64,000 bases of DNA from Kocuria rosea subsp. polaris (GTDB lineage: Bacteria > Actinomycetota > Actinomycetes > Actinomycetales > Micrococcaceae). Where the stretch lies: positions 18,938 through 82,937 of the forward strand of contig MLDA01000020.1 of assembly GCA_023896275.1 (NCBI GenBank). Reading direction: 5' to 3'. The position numbers were made by a program, and so were the translations under genes. Below, one piece after another: positions 1-6,887 of this stretch. Position 1 is the first letter of the stretch. Every line of letters starts with the position of its first letter. The notes under the pieces are model-generated. The model saw only the letters and a program-made list of their open reading frames with translations. It had not been told where the DNA came from and ran no database searches.

Positions 1-12
1 AATGCGTGACAT
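1..12 (-). CDS. 5' end of a minus-strand gene (partial, unidentified)
   Basis: Read on the minus strand, an AAGGAG ribosome binding site (23-18) stands 5 nt before an ATG at 12-10, and the reading begins M-S-R-I before leaving the window. Only four codons are visible, so no function can be given. The upstream leader and the iron-box-like promoter at 226-259 make an iron-responsive gene plausible, but that is inference. Confidence 0.5.
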
Positions 13-78
13 GGCAACTCCTTGAAAGGGAACGTTCTGACACCCAGCATAGGCCTCGTCGCCGGCGGGAGGGGACTT

Positions 79-224
79 AAAAACTGCTGGCGGTCCGAGT
101 TCCCGACTCCCAGCCTCCGCGGCCCCCGTCATGGGGGACTCGCTGCGAAGGTGGGGCGACCGTGGGGTACCAAGCCCATGGCCGCAGAGAGGCTCGAACC
201 GCCAGCATCACCACTTACCAAGCG
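79..224 (-). ncRNA. Structured leader RNA or small RNA candidate with terminator-like end
   Basis: On the minus strand the transcript between the promoter at 231-259 and the gene starting at 12 can fold into a closed domain. Positions 86-99 pair with 193-206 (13 of 14 pairs). Inside it, 119-124 pairs with 180-185 and 114-117 with 189-192. Immediately after the 3' arm come AG and then five U (minus strand 83-79), as in an intrinsic terminator. It may therefore be an attenuated leader (riboswitch-like) of the gene leaving the left edge, or a free-standing RNA of about 146 nt. No core of the cobalamin, TPP, SAM or M-box classes was recognised. Confidence 0.45.
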
Positions 225-225
225 A

Positions 226-259
226 GATTTAGCCTAGCCTTACTCCATTAGGATGTAAA
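226..259 (-). promoter_or_regulatory. Promoter with overlapping DtxR/IdeR-like iron box
   Basis: Minus strand TTTACA (259-254), a 17-nt spacer and TAGGCT (236-231) form a good sigma-70-type promoter. The segment TAAGGCTAGGCTAAA, covering the -10, matches the left two thirds of the actinobacterial iron-box consensus (TTAGGTTAGGCTAACCTAA), while its right end is degenerate. Repression by a DtxR/IdeR regulator is a reasonable inference. Confidence 0.45.
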
Positions 260-363
260 GCCCTTTTGTAATTCTTCGTCGTCGAGTAGTCTGGCGGGGA
301 ACGACACAGGCACCGGGCGGCTCGCCAGGCCCGCGGTGCGGCGTCGTCAATGGAAAGCACCGC

Positions 364-406
364 CGGCCGGCGGGCGGCGGGAGATGGACCCGCTGCCCGC
401 CGGCCG
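364..406. repeat. 18-bp GC inverted repeat (hairpin)
   Basis: Arms 364-381 and 389-406 are complementary over 18 positions with a single G:U, around a 7-nt loop. No T-run follows on either strand. It lies between the divergent minus-strand leader and the gene at 501, so it is either in a 5' region or an isolated structural element. The rest of 260-500 shows no gene. Confidence 0.6.
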
Positions 407-500
407 CCGTCGTTCGGTGGGTGTGGCGTCATGACAGCGCGTGAAGTGTCCGAAGCGCTAGGCTGGAACCCAAGGATTTCAGCGCGGCGGAAGGACAACG

Positions 501-1352
501 ATGACTCAGGGGCCCACGGAATCGAGTTGGGAGCGCGTCGGCGAGCGGACGTATGTTCTGACGCTGCCGGCGTTCAAGGCGAACATCGGGCTTGTCATCG
601 GCGATGAAAAGGCCGTCGTCATTGACACCGGCGCCGGTCCGAGCGAGGCCGCGACCATCCACGCGGCCGTGCGTGAGATCACCGACCTTCCCCTCGTCGC
701 CGTCAACACCCACGCGCACGCGGACCACTTCTTCGGCAACGCATACTTCGCGGCGCACGGCGTCGAGGACATCTGGGCCCACGCGGCCGCCGTCGAGGCG
801 ATGGAGGCCACCGGCGAGAAGCAGCGCTCCCTCGTCGCCGGCAGCGAGCCTGACATGGCCGCCGCAGAAGGGGAGCACACCGAGTTGCGCCTGCCGAACT
901 GCACCGTCGCTGACGAACCCGTCGATCTCGACCTCGGCGGATACACCGTCACGCTCTTCCACCTCGGCCGCGGCCACACCGCCGGTGATCTGCTCATCGG
1001 CTCGGGCAACGTGCTCTTCGCCGGCGATCTCGTCGAAGAGGGCACGCACCCCGAGTTCGAGGACTCGTACCCGTACGAGTGGCGCAAGACCCTCGGCAAG
1101 ATGATTGCCATCGACGAGCTCTACTCGGTGGTCGTACCGGGCCACGGCCGCGTCGTTGACCAGGACTACGTGCGCTCGCAGCTGCGCAACCTCCGCCAGG
1201 CCATCCGGATGTGCAACACGGCCATCCACGAGGCCTCCGTCGACTACACCAAGGCCGTCCCGGTCCTGCCGTATGGGCCGACCCAGTCGCGCTATCTCAT
1301 CCTGCGACTCAAAGCGACGGAGACTCCCGCGGACACCATCATGCCGCTCTGA
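501..1352 (+). CDS. MBL-fold metallo-hydrolase
   Basis: This 283-residue protein has the metallo-beta-lactamase fold signature. H-A-H-A-D-H lies at residues 71-76, H159 in G-R-G-H-T, D176 in F-A-G-D-L, and H215 in V-P-G-H-G. These are the expected ligands of a two-zinc centre. The family hydrolyses thioesters, lactones, phosphoesters or beta-lactams, and the substrate is not evident here. There is no signal peptide, so it is probably cytosolic. The ATG follows a purine-rich GGAAGGA site. The next gene, an MFS transporter, begins within a few bases of the stop, suggesting cotranscription. A glyoxalase II-like or a lactonase role are both possible. Confidence 0.85.
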   Translation: MTQGPTESSWERVGERTYVLTLPAFKANIGLVIGDEKAVVIDTGAGPSEAATIHAAVREITDLPLVAVNTHAHADHFFGNAYFAAHGVEDIWAHAAAVEAMEATGEKQRSLVAGSEPDMAAAEGEHTELRLPNCTVADEPVDLDLGGYTVTLFHLGRGHTAGDLLIGSGNVLFAGDLVEEGTHPEFEDSYPYEWRKTLGKMIAIDELYSVVVPGHGRVVDQDYVRSQLRNLRQAIRMCNTAIHEASVDYTKAVPVLPYGPTQSRYLILRLKATETPADTIMPL

Positions 1353-1357
1353 CCCCC

Positions 1358-2581
1358 GTGCCGGGCACGGGTGGTTTCGGTCTCCGCGATCTCGGGCTGA
1401 GGGTCTACGGGCCGTCCCTGTTGTATGCCCTGGGGCTCGGCGCGATCATGCCCGTCATCGCGTTGAGCGCGCTCGACGCCGGCGCGAGCGTGTCGGCCTC
1501 CGCCCTCGTCGTCACGCTCGTGGGCGTGGGATCGCTCGTGATGAACGTGCCCGCCGCTCTGCTGACCTCCCGGTTCGGCGAGCGGGTGTCGATGATCGTG
1601 GCCGCCGCCGTGGCTGCCATCGCCATGGTGGCCGCCATCGTGTCACCGAATCTGTGGGTGCTTTCGAGCGCCGTCCTGCTCGTCGGCATGGCCGGCTCCG
1701 TGTTCAATCTCGCGCGCCAGAGCTACCTCGCCGAGGCTGTCCCCGCCTACTTCCGCGCCCGCGCCATGTCGACGCTCGGCGGCACTCTGCGCATCGGGGC
1801 GTTCGTGGGGCCGTTCCTGTCGGCTGCCGCGATGGTTCCGCTCGGCCTCGCCGGCGCCTACTGGGTGGGATTCGTCGCGATGGCCGGCGCCGCCGTCGTC
1901 GGGTTCGCTGTTCCCGACCTGCCCGCACGCACCGGGGGTGGAACCGGCACGACGACGGCGGTCCGCGCGGCTTCTGGTGCGCCGGCGGGTGCGCCGCGGC
2001 CGGAGTCGATGCGCCGGATCGCGCGCGAGCACGCGCGCACGTACGCGACGGTCGGGATCGGGGTGTTCGTGCTCGCCGCCGTGCGGGCCACACGCAACGT
2101 CGTGCTGCCGCTCTGGTCCGACCATCTGGGCCTCGACGCGACGACGGCGGCCGTCGTCTACGGCATCTCGGCGGCGGTCGACGTGATTGTCTTCTACCCC
2201 GCGGGGCACGTGATGGACCGGTTCGGGCGGATCTACTCGGCGGTGCCGTGCCTGTTGCTGCTCGGCGTCTCGCTGGCTCTGCTGCCGTTGGCCGCGGACG
2301 TGTGGGCGCTGGTGTGGGTCGGCGCGCTCATGGGGTTCGGCAACGGGCTCGGCACGGGGATCGTCATGACGCTCGGTGCCGACTACGCGCCCGCCCATGC
2401 ACGGCCCCAGTTCCTGGGGATCTGGCGCCTGCTGACGGACGCGGGCATGATGGCCGGCCCCGTCGCGCTTTCAGCAGTCACGGCGGTCGCCACTCTCGGG
2501 GCGGGCATTTTCGTCGTCGCCGCGGCCGCTTTCGTCGGCACGGGCGTCTTCGCCTATTTCCTGCCGCGCTCGCGCGACTGA
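1358..2581 (+). CDS. MFS transporter
   Basis: This is a major facilitator superfamily permease of about 407 residues. It has roughly 12 hydrophobic segments in two halves, separated by a Gly/Thr/Arg-rich central loop near residues 190-225. The second half carries a V-M-D-R-F-G-R loop typical of the MFS signature. The substrate is unknown, and the hydrophobic pattern resembles multidrug exporters. The start is uncertain: GTG 1358 is the first in-frame start after the stop of the upstream hydrolase, but no clear ribosome binding site precedes it, so translation may be coupled. The 3' end overlaps the convergent PAP2 gene by 28 bp. Confidence 0.8.
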   Translation: MPGTGGFGLRDLGLRVYGPSLLYALGLGAIMPVIALSALDAGASVSASALVVTLVGVGSLVMNVPAALLTSRFGERVSMIVAAAVAAIAMVAAIVSPNLWVLSSAVLLVGMAGSVFNLARQSYLAEAVPAYFRARAMSTLGGTLRIGAFVGPFLSAAAMVPLGLAGAYWVGFVAMAGAAVVGFAVPDLPARTGGGTGTTTAVRAASGAPAGAPRPESMRRIAREHARTYATVGIGVFVLAAVRATRNVVLPLWSDHLGLDATTAAVVYGISAAVDVIVFYPAGHVMDRFGRIYSAVPCLLLLGVSLALLPLAADVWALVWVGALMGFGNGLGTGIVMTLGADYAPAHARPQFLGIWRLLTDAGMMAGPVALSAVTAVATLGAGIFVVAAAAFVGTGVFAYFLPRSRD

Positions 2582-3468
2582 TGCATGAAGACCTCGTTCA
2601 TGAGCCCGAACAAGGTCAGTGCGGCGCCACCGATCATCAGGACGCCTCCGCCGAGGAAGCCCAGCAGCAGCCGGTAGTTCTCGCCCGTCTCGACCGGCGG
2701 AAGAACAGCGAACAGCACGATAGACGCGACGAGGGCCAACAGCCCCGGCACGTGCATCGCGGCGCGCCAGCCACGGGCCGCGCCCCAGAAGCGCAACGTC
2801 CGCCACCGATTCCAGCGCGGAACGGCCAGCGTGAGGATCCAGCCGGTGACGAGTGAGAACCAGAAGACGACCAGGTACGCGCCGACGATGTCTGCCGGGC
2901 GGTGCCATCCGAGGACGAGCGTCGCGGCGCCAGCCAGCGCCGCGTAGACGCCGCCGAGCCACGCGATGAGGGGACGCCACCGCGGGGTGACCATACAGAA
3001 GATCGCCACCATGGAGGCGGTCGCGAGTGTCGTGTGCCCCGAGGGGAAGGAATTGATCGTCGCCGCGGAGATGCCCAGGTTCGGGCGGTCGAGGATCACG
3101 TGTTTGAGGATCTGAGTGCACAGGACCGCGCTGCCCATCCCGGCCAGCGTGATCAGCGGGGCGGCCACCGAACGGTGCACAATCGCCGAGACGAGCAGGG
3201 CGATCGCCCCCAGGAAGGCGGAAATCTGTGGAAGCTTGCCGAGGAACACCATGGCGGGCTCGCGCGCGATGTCCTGTTGCTCGAGGTACCGGTGCGCGCC
3301 GAGGAGCGCGTTCTCGTCAATCTGCTGCCCCACGGGGCTGAGAATGAAGAACGCGTAGACAGCGGCGAACGCGGCCCCGGCGAAGATCAGCGCCCCCAAC
3401 CAACCCAACGGCCGGGCGATGCGGGCGCCATCGCGGACCTGATTGACGTGATTCATCGTCTTCAGCAT
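2554..3468 (-). CDS. PAP2-superfamily membrane phosphatase
   Basis: This integral membrane protein of 304 residues carries the three phosphatidic acid phosphatase type 2 motifs: K-x6-R-P (K-H-V-I-L-D-R-P), P-S-G-H-T-T, and a G-W-H-R-P-A-D segment standing for the S-R-x5-H-x3-D motif. The fold acts on lipid phosphates such as undecaprenyl pyrophosphate or phosphatidic acid at the outer membrane face. About six hydrophobic segments are visible, and the C-terminal third has extra membrane helices. I chose the ATG at 3468 (alternative 3456) because more upstream starts would run into the divergent menC promoter. Its 3' end overlaps the MFS gene. Confidence 0.85.
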   Translation of the reverse strand: MLKTMNHVNQVRDGARIARPLGWLGALIFAGAAFAAVYAFFILSPVGQQIDENALLGAHRYLEQQDIAREPAMVFLGKLPQISAFLGAIALLVSAIVHRSVAAPLITLAGMGSAVLCTQILKHVILDRPNLGISAATINSFPSGHTTLATASMVAIFCMVTPRWRPLIAWLGGVYAALAGAATLVLGWHRPADIVGAYLVVFWFSLVTGWILTLAVPRWNRWRTLRFWGAARGWRAAMHVPGLLALVASIVLFAVLPPVETGENYRLLLGFLGGGVLMIGGAALTLFGLMNEVFMHQSRERGRK

Positions 3469-3503
3469 GCCACGAGAGCGGCCGCTATGACGGTAGCCGC
3501 GGA

Positions 3504-3509
3504 TAGAGT
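3504..3509 (+). promoter_or_regulatory. -10 element for a leaderless menC transcript
   Basis: TAGAGT lies 7 nt before the menC ATG, which places the expected transcription start at or next to the first codon. No convincing ribosome binding site is present. Confidence 0.55.
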
Positions 3510-3516
3510 GTGGGGC

Positions 3517-4530
3517 ATGCCTCAGGAGATGCAGAGTCCCGCGCCACCGCTCCCGGACCTCGACGAGGTGCTGGCCGCCGCCCACGTCGTGAGTCTGCCG
3601 CTGCGGGTCCGCTTCCGCGGCGTCACCCACCGCGAGGCGGTGATCCTGCGTGGCCCGGCGGGCGACGCCGAGTTCTCCCCGTTCCTCGAGTACGGTGCGG
3701 CCGAGGCCTCAGCGTGGCTTCGTTGCGCCCTCGAGGCGGGGTGGTCCGGATTCCCGGCGCCGGTGCGCCACACCGTCCCGGTCAACGCGACCGTGCCCGC
3801 CGTCCAACCCGCCGACGTCGCCGCGGTCCTGGGGCGCTACGACGCCGCGCACACCGTCAAGATCAAGGTGGCCGAGCGCGGCCAGAACCTGCACGACGAC
3901 GTCGCCCGCGTCGCTGAGGTGCGCCGCCTGCTGCCGTCGGCGAACCTGCGCGTCGACGCCAACGGCGGGTGGAATCACGACGAGGCGCTCGGTGCGCTCG
4001 AGGCGCTGGCCGAATTCTCGCTGCAGTACGCGGAACAGCCGGTCCCGGGAGTCGAGCCGCTGGCCGAACTGCGTGCGGAACTACATCGGCGGCAGCTGCC
4101 GGTGCTGATCGCCGCAGATGAGGCGGTGCGCAAGGAAGACGATCCGCTGCGCGTGGCACGCATCGGTGCCGCCGATCTCATCGTCATCAAGGCCCAGCCA
4201 CTCGGGGGAGTGACGCGGGCGCTGCGGATCGTTGCGGATGCGGGGCTGCCCGCCGTCGTCAGCTCCGCCTTGGAGACGTCGGTGGGCACGAGAGCCGGCG
4301 CGGCCCTCGCAGCCGCGCTTCCGGAACTTCCGTATGCCTGCGGTCTCGCGACGGTCTCACTCTTCGGCGCCGACATCACCGCCGACCCGTACGTGGCGCG
4401 GGCCGGGGAGCTGGATCTGCGCCGTGTGTGCGCGGACGAGGATCTGCTGCGCTTGCATGCGGCTCCGCCGGAGCGGGTGGCCTGGTGGCTGGAGCGGCTG
4501 CGACGGTGTCATGAACTGTTGGTGAACTGA
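3517..4530 (+). CDS. menC: o-Succinylbenzoate synthase
   Basis: MenC dehydrates SHCHC to o-succinylbenzoate in menaquinone synthesis. The 337-residue protein has the enolase-superfamily layout. An N-terminal capping domain comes first. The barrel follows, with the K-x-K pair in V-K-I-K-V-A, D and N in R-V-D-A-N-G-G-W, an E in Y-A-E-Q-P, D in A-A-D-E-A, and the second catalytic Lys in V-I-K-A-Q-P-L-G-G. The length suits the short actinobacterial MenC form. The ATG at 3517 lies just after a -10 hexamer, so the mRNA is probably leaderless. menD, menF and menG lie downstream but are not in one operon. Confidence 0.88.
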   Translation: MPQEMQSPAPPLPDLDEVLAAAHVVSLPLRVRFRGVTHREAVILRGPAGDAEFSPFLEYGAAEASAWLRCALEAGWSGFPAPVRHTVPVNATVPAVQPADVAAVLGRYDAAHTVKIKVAERGQNLHDDVARVAEVRRLLPSANLRVDANGGWNHDEALGALEALAEFSLQYAEQPVPGVEPLAELRAELHRRQLPVLIAADEAVRKEDDPLRVARIGAADLIVIKAQPLGGVTRALRIVADAGLPAVVSSALETSVGTRAGAALAAALPELPYACGLATVSLFGADITADPYVARAGELDLRRVCADEDLLRLHAAPPERVAWWLERLRRCHELLVN

Positions 4531-4563
4531 TCGGGGGCTCCGGTTCATGTCGCGGTGACCTGC
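4507..4563. promoter_or_regulatory. Pho-box-like direct repeats upstream of phoX
   Basis: On the minus strand two adjacent 11-nt units, AGTTCACCAAC (4528-4518) and AGTTCATGACA (4517-4507), match the GTTCACC-type PHO box of actinobacterial PhoP. On the plus strand GGTTCATGTCG (4542-4552) is followed by CGGTGACCTGC (4553-4563), a weaker second pair. The sites overlap the end of menC and precede phoX, a phosphate-starvation gene in other bacteria. Confidence 0.5.
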
Positions 4564-4631
4564 GCTTTTCCTGAAGATGCGAGTTTTGGACTACCACCAC
4601 TCACCGAGCATCTCCCGAGAAGGATCACCGA

Positions 4632-6752
4632 ATGAGCCTGCCCCGCAACTTCCTCCAGCTCCTGCCGATGGCCGGTCACACGCGCGGCAACCGTGACGCC
4701 ATGACCTGCCACTTCAAGTGCGGCGACGCCTGCGCCCAGGCCGTCTGCAACACCAGCTCCAACTCCTACTTCCGGGATATCGCGGACCGCGCTTTGTCCC
4801 GCCGCGCCGCGCTCGGCCTCGGCGGCGTCGCCGCTGCGGCTGTCGTCGTGGGCCCGCAGATCGCCAACGCACCGTCGGCCTCCGCCGACTTCGGCGGACA
4901 CGGCAAGGGCGGCGGCAAGCTGCCGTTCACGGCCATCGAGCCGGTCGAACGCACGGTCGACACCGTGACGGTGCCAGAGGGGTACGACTGGGCGCCCATC
5001 ATCCGCTGGGGCGACCCACTCTTCCACGACGCGCCCGTCTTCGACGGCGCCAACCAGACGGCGGCCGCGCAGGAGAAGCAGTTCGGCTACAACAACGATT
5101 ACCTGAACATCCTGGCCGACGGCGGCAGCGGCCGCACCGGCGTGCTGGTGTGCAACCACGAATACACCAACGAGGACATGATGTTCGACCCGGCCTGGCA
5201 GGCGGCGAACGCGGACGAGGCTCGCCGCATCGCCTGGGCTGCCCACGGCTTCTCGGTCGTGGAACTGAAGCGAGCCAAGGCTGGGCAGAAGTGGGAGTAC
5301 GTCGTCGGCGGCGCCCGCAACCGCCGCATCACGGCCACCACGCCGTTCCGCCTGGACGGGCCCGCAGCCGGGTCCGACCTCGTCAGGACCATCGCCGACC
5401 CTGAGGGCACGACCGTCCTGGGCACCAACAACAACTGCGCCGGCGGCACCACCCCGTGGGGCACGATCGTCTCCGGTGAAGAGAACTTCAACCAGTACTT
5501 CCAGGGCCGTGGCACCGCTGAGGAGGCCCGCTACGGTATCGGCACCGGCGCTCCGAGCCGCGGCTGGGAGAAGGTGGATCCCCGGTTCAGTGCGCGGAAC
5601 GCCGGGTATGAGAACGAGGCCAACCGCTTCGGCTACATCGTCGAGATCGACCCCCAGGACCCGACGTCCATCCCGGTCAAGCACACCGCCCTGGGACGTT
5701 TCAAGCACGAGGGGGCGAACATCAACATCGCCGCCGACGGCCGCGTTGTCGCCTATTCGGGTGACGACGAGCGCTTCGACTACGTCTACAAATTCATCTC
5801 CAAGGGCAAGTACCGCGCGGGCGACAAGGCGCACAACATGACCCTGCTCTCCGAAGGCGACCTGTACGTCGCGAAGTTTTCGGAGACTTCGGCATCCGAG
5901 ATCGACGGTTCCGGCACGGTACCGTCCGACGGCGCATTCGATGGCGGCGGCGAATGGCTGCCACTCGTGAAGAACGGCACCTCCCGCGTCGAGGGAATGA
6001 GCGTCGAGGAGGTGCTCGTCTACACCCGCCTCGCGGCGGACAAGGTCGGCGCTACCAAGATGGACCGCCCGGAGGACGTTGAGCCGAACCCGGCGACCGG
6101 CAAGCTCTACATCGCACTGACGAACAACTCCAACCGTGGCAAGGCCGGAAACGCCCCGGCGGACGAGGCGAACCCGGTCAACGGGAACCGGGACGGCCAC
6201 GTCATCGAGCTGACGGAGCGTGGAAACGATGCGGCCGCGTTGACGTTCGCCTGGAACATTCTGCTCGTCGCCGGTGACCCGGCCGTCAGCGGCACGACCT
6301 ACTTCTCTGGTTTCCCACCCGAGAAGGTCTCGCCCATCTCCTGCCCGGATAACCTGGCCTTCGACTCGAAGGGCAACCTCTGGATCTCGACGGACGGCGC
6401 CCCGGGCAAGATCGGCTACTGCGACGCGATCCACAAGGTCACGCTGACGGGCGCCGAGCGCGGAAAGGTCGAGCAGTTCCTAGCCGTCCCCGCCGGTGCC
6501 GAGGCCTGCGGGCCGGTCATCCACGATCGTGAAGACTCGGTCTTCGTCGCTGTCCAGCACCCGGGCGAGGGCGGTACGTACGCCGAGCCGTATTCGCTGT
6601 TCCCGGATTTCAAGGCCTCCCGCGAGGACGTCGGCGCCGGCGAGTTCTACGGACCGCGCCCGTCGGTTGTGCAGGTGTTCAGCACGCGCGGCAACAAGGG
6701 TGTGGGGCACGCCAAGCGTGCGGCGAAGGCCAAGTCTCTGCCGCGCAAGTAG
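4632..6752 (+). CDS. phoX: PhoX-family alkaline phosphatase (DUF839), Tat-exported
   Basis: This is a 706-residue secreted phosphatase of the PhoX family, Ca/Fe-dependent enzymes that release phosphate from organic esters outside the cell. The N-terminus has the characteristic Met-Thr-Cys stretch with Cys26, Cys30, Cys34 and Cys39, then a twin-arginine motif S-R-R-A-A-L-G-L-G (R57-R58) and a hydrophobic Ala/Val run, so Tat export is expected. Acidic residues and conserved E-N, R-P-E-D and C-P-D-N-L segments fit the six-bladed propeller of the family. An AGAAGGA site precedes the ATG. Pho-box-like repeats upstream suggest phosphate control. Three hairpins follow the stop codon. Confidence 0.9.
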   Translation: MSLPRNFLQLLPMAGHTRGNRDAMTCHFKCGDACAQAVCNTSSNSYFRDIADRALSRRAALGLGGVAAAAVVVGPQIANAPSASADFGGHGKGGGKLPFTAIEPVERTVDTVTVPEGYDWAPIIRWGDPLFHDAPVFDGANQTAAAQEKQFGYNNDYLNILADGGSGRTGVLVCNHEYTNEDMMFDPAWQAANADEARRIAWAAHGFSVVELKRAKAGQKWEYVVGGARNRRITATTPFRLDGPAAGSDLVRTIADPEGTTVLGTNNNCAGGTTPWGTIVSGEENFNQYFQGRGTAEEARYGIGTGAPSRGWEKVDPRFSARNAGYENEANRFGYIVEIDPQDPTSIPVKHTALGRFKHEGANINIAADGRVVAYSGDDERFDYVYKFISKGKYRAGDKAHNMTLLSEGDLYVAKFSETSASEIDGSGTVPSDGAFDGGGEWLPLVKNGTSRVEGMSVEEVLVYTRLAADKVGATKMDRPEDVEPNPATGKLYIALTNNSNRGKAGNAPADEANPVNGNRDGHVIELTERGNDAAALTFAWNILLVAGDPAVSGTTYFSGFPPEKVSPISCPDNLAFDSKGNLWISTDGAPGKIGYCDAIHKVTLTGAERGKVEQFLAVPAGAEACGPVIHDREDSVFVAVQHPGEGGTYAEPYSLFPDFKASREDVGAGEFYGPRPSVVQVFSTRGNKGVGHAKRAAKAKSLPRK

Positions 6753-6758
6753 TGATGG

Positions 6759-6861
6759 GTCGGGCTGCTCGCGGACGTGTGCGAGGAGCCCGACGCCGGC
6801 GGGCAGCGGCCCCGCACCGGTTGTGGGACCGGGGCGGGGCCGCGCCTGTCCCCAGGCGCGG
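6759..6861 (+). terminator. Three consecutive hairpins after phoX
   Basis: Hairpin one pairs 6759-6772 with 6781-6794 (one mismatch). Hairpin two is nested: 6808-6815 pairs with 6834-6841, enclosing 6817-6821 with 6828-6832. Hairpin three pairs 6840-6848 with 6853-6861 around a TCCC loop. None has a T-run. Together they probably terminate phoX transcription and insulate menD, whose -10 follows at 6875. Confidence 0.6.
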
Positions 6862-6874
6862 CACCGTACCCGCC

Positions 6875-6880
6875 TAGGAT
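6875..6880 (+). promoter_or_regulatory. -10 element for a leaderless menD transcript
   Basis: TAGGAT is 7 nt before the menD ATG, with no ribosome binding site between them. The same hexamer and spacing recur before the SMI1-like gene at 15672. Confidence 0.55.
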
Positions 6881-6887
6881 TGACGTC

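Noticed and set aside
79..224. Known riboswitch class (cobalamin, TPP, SAM, M-box)
   Set aside because: None of the conserved cores I know is present. The structure alone does not justify a class.
429..1229. Open frame of 266 codons opposite the MBL-fold gene
   Set aside because: The translation is low-complexity Val/Arg/Asp. The plus-strand gene holds the zinc ligands.
4545..6434. Open frame of 629 codons opposite phoX
   Set aside because: No RBS or domain; the phoX frame has a Tat motif and conserved family pattern.
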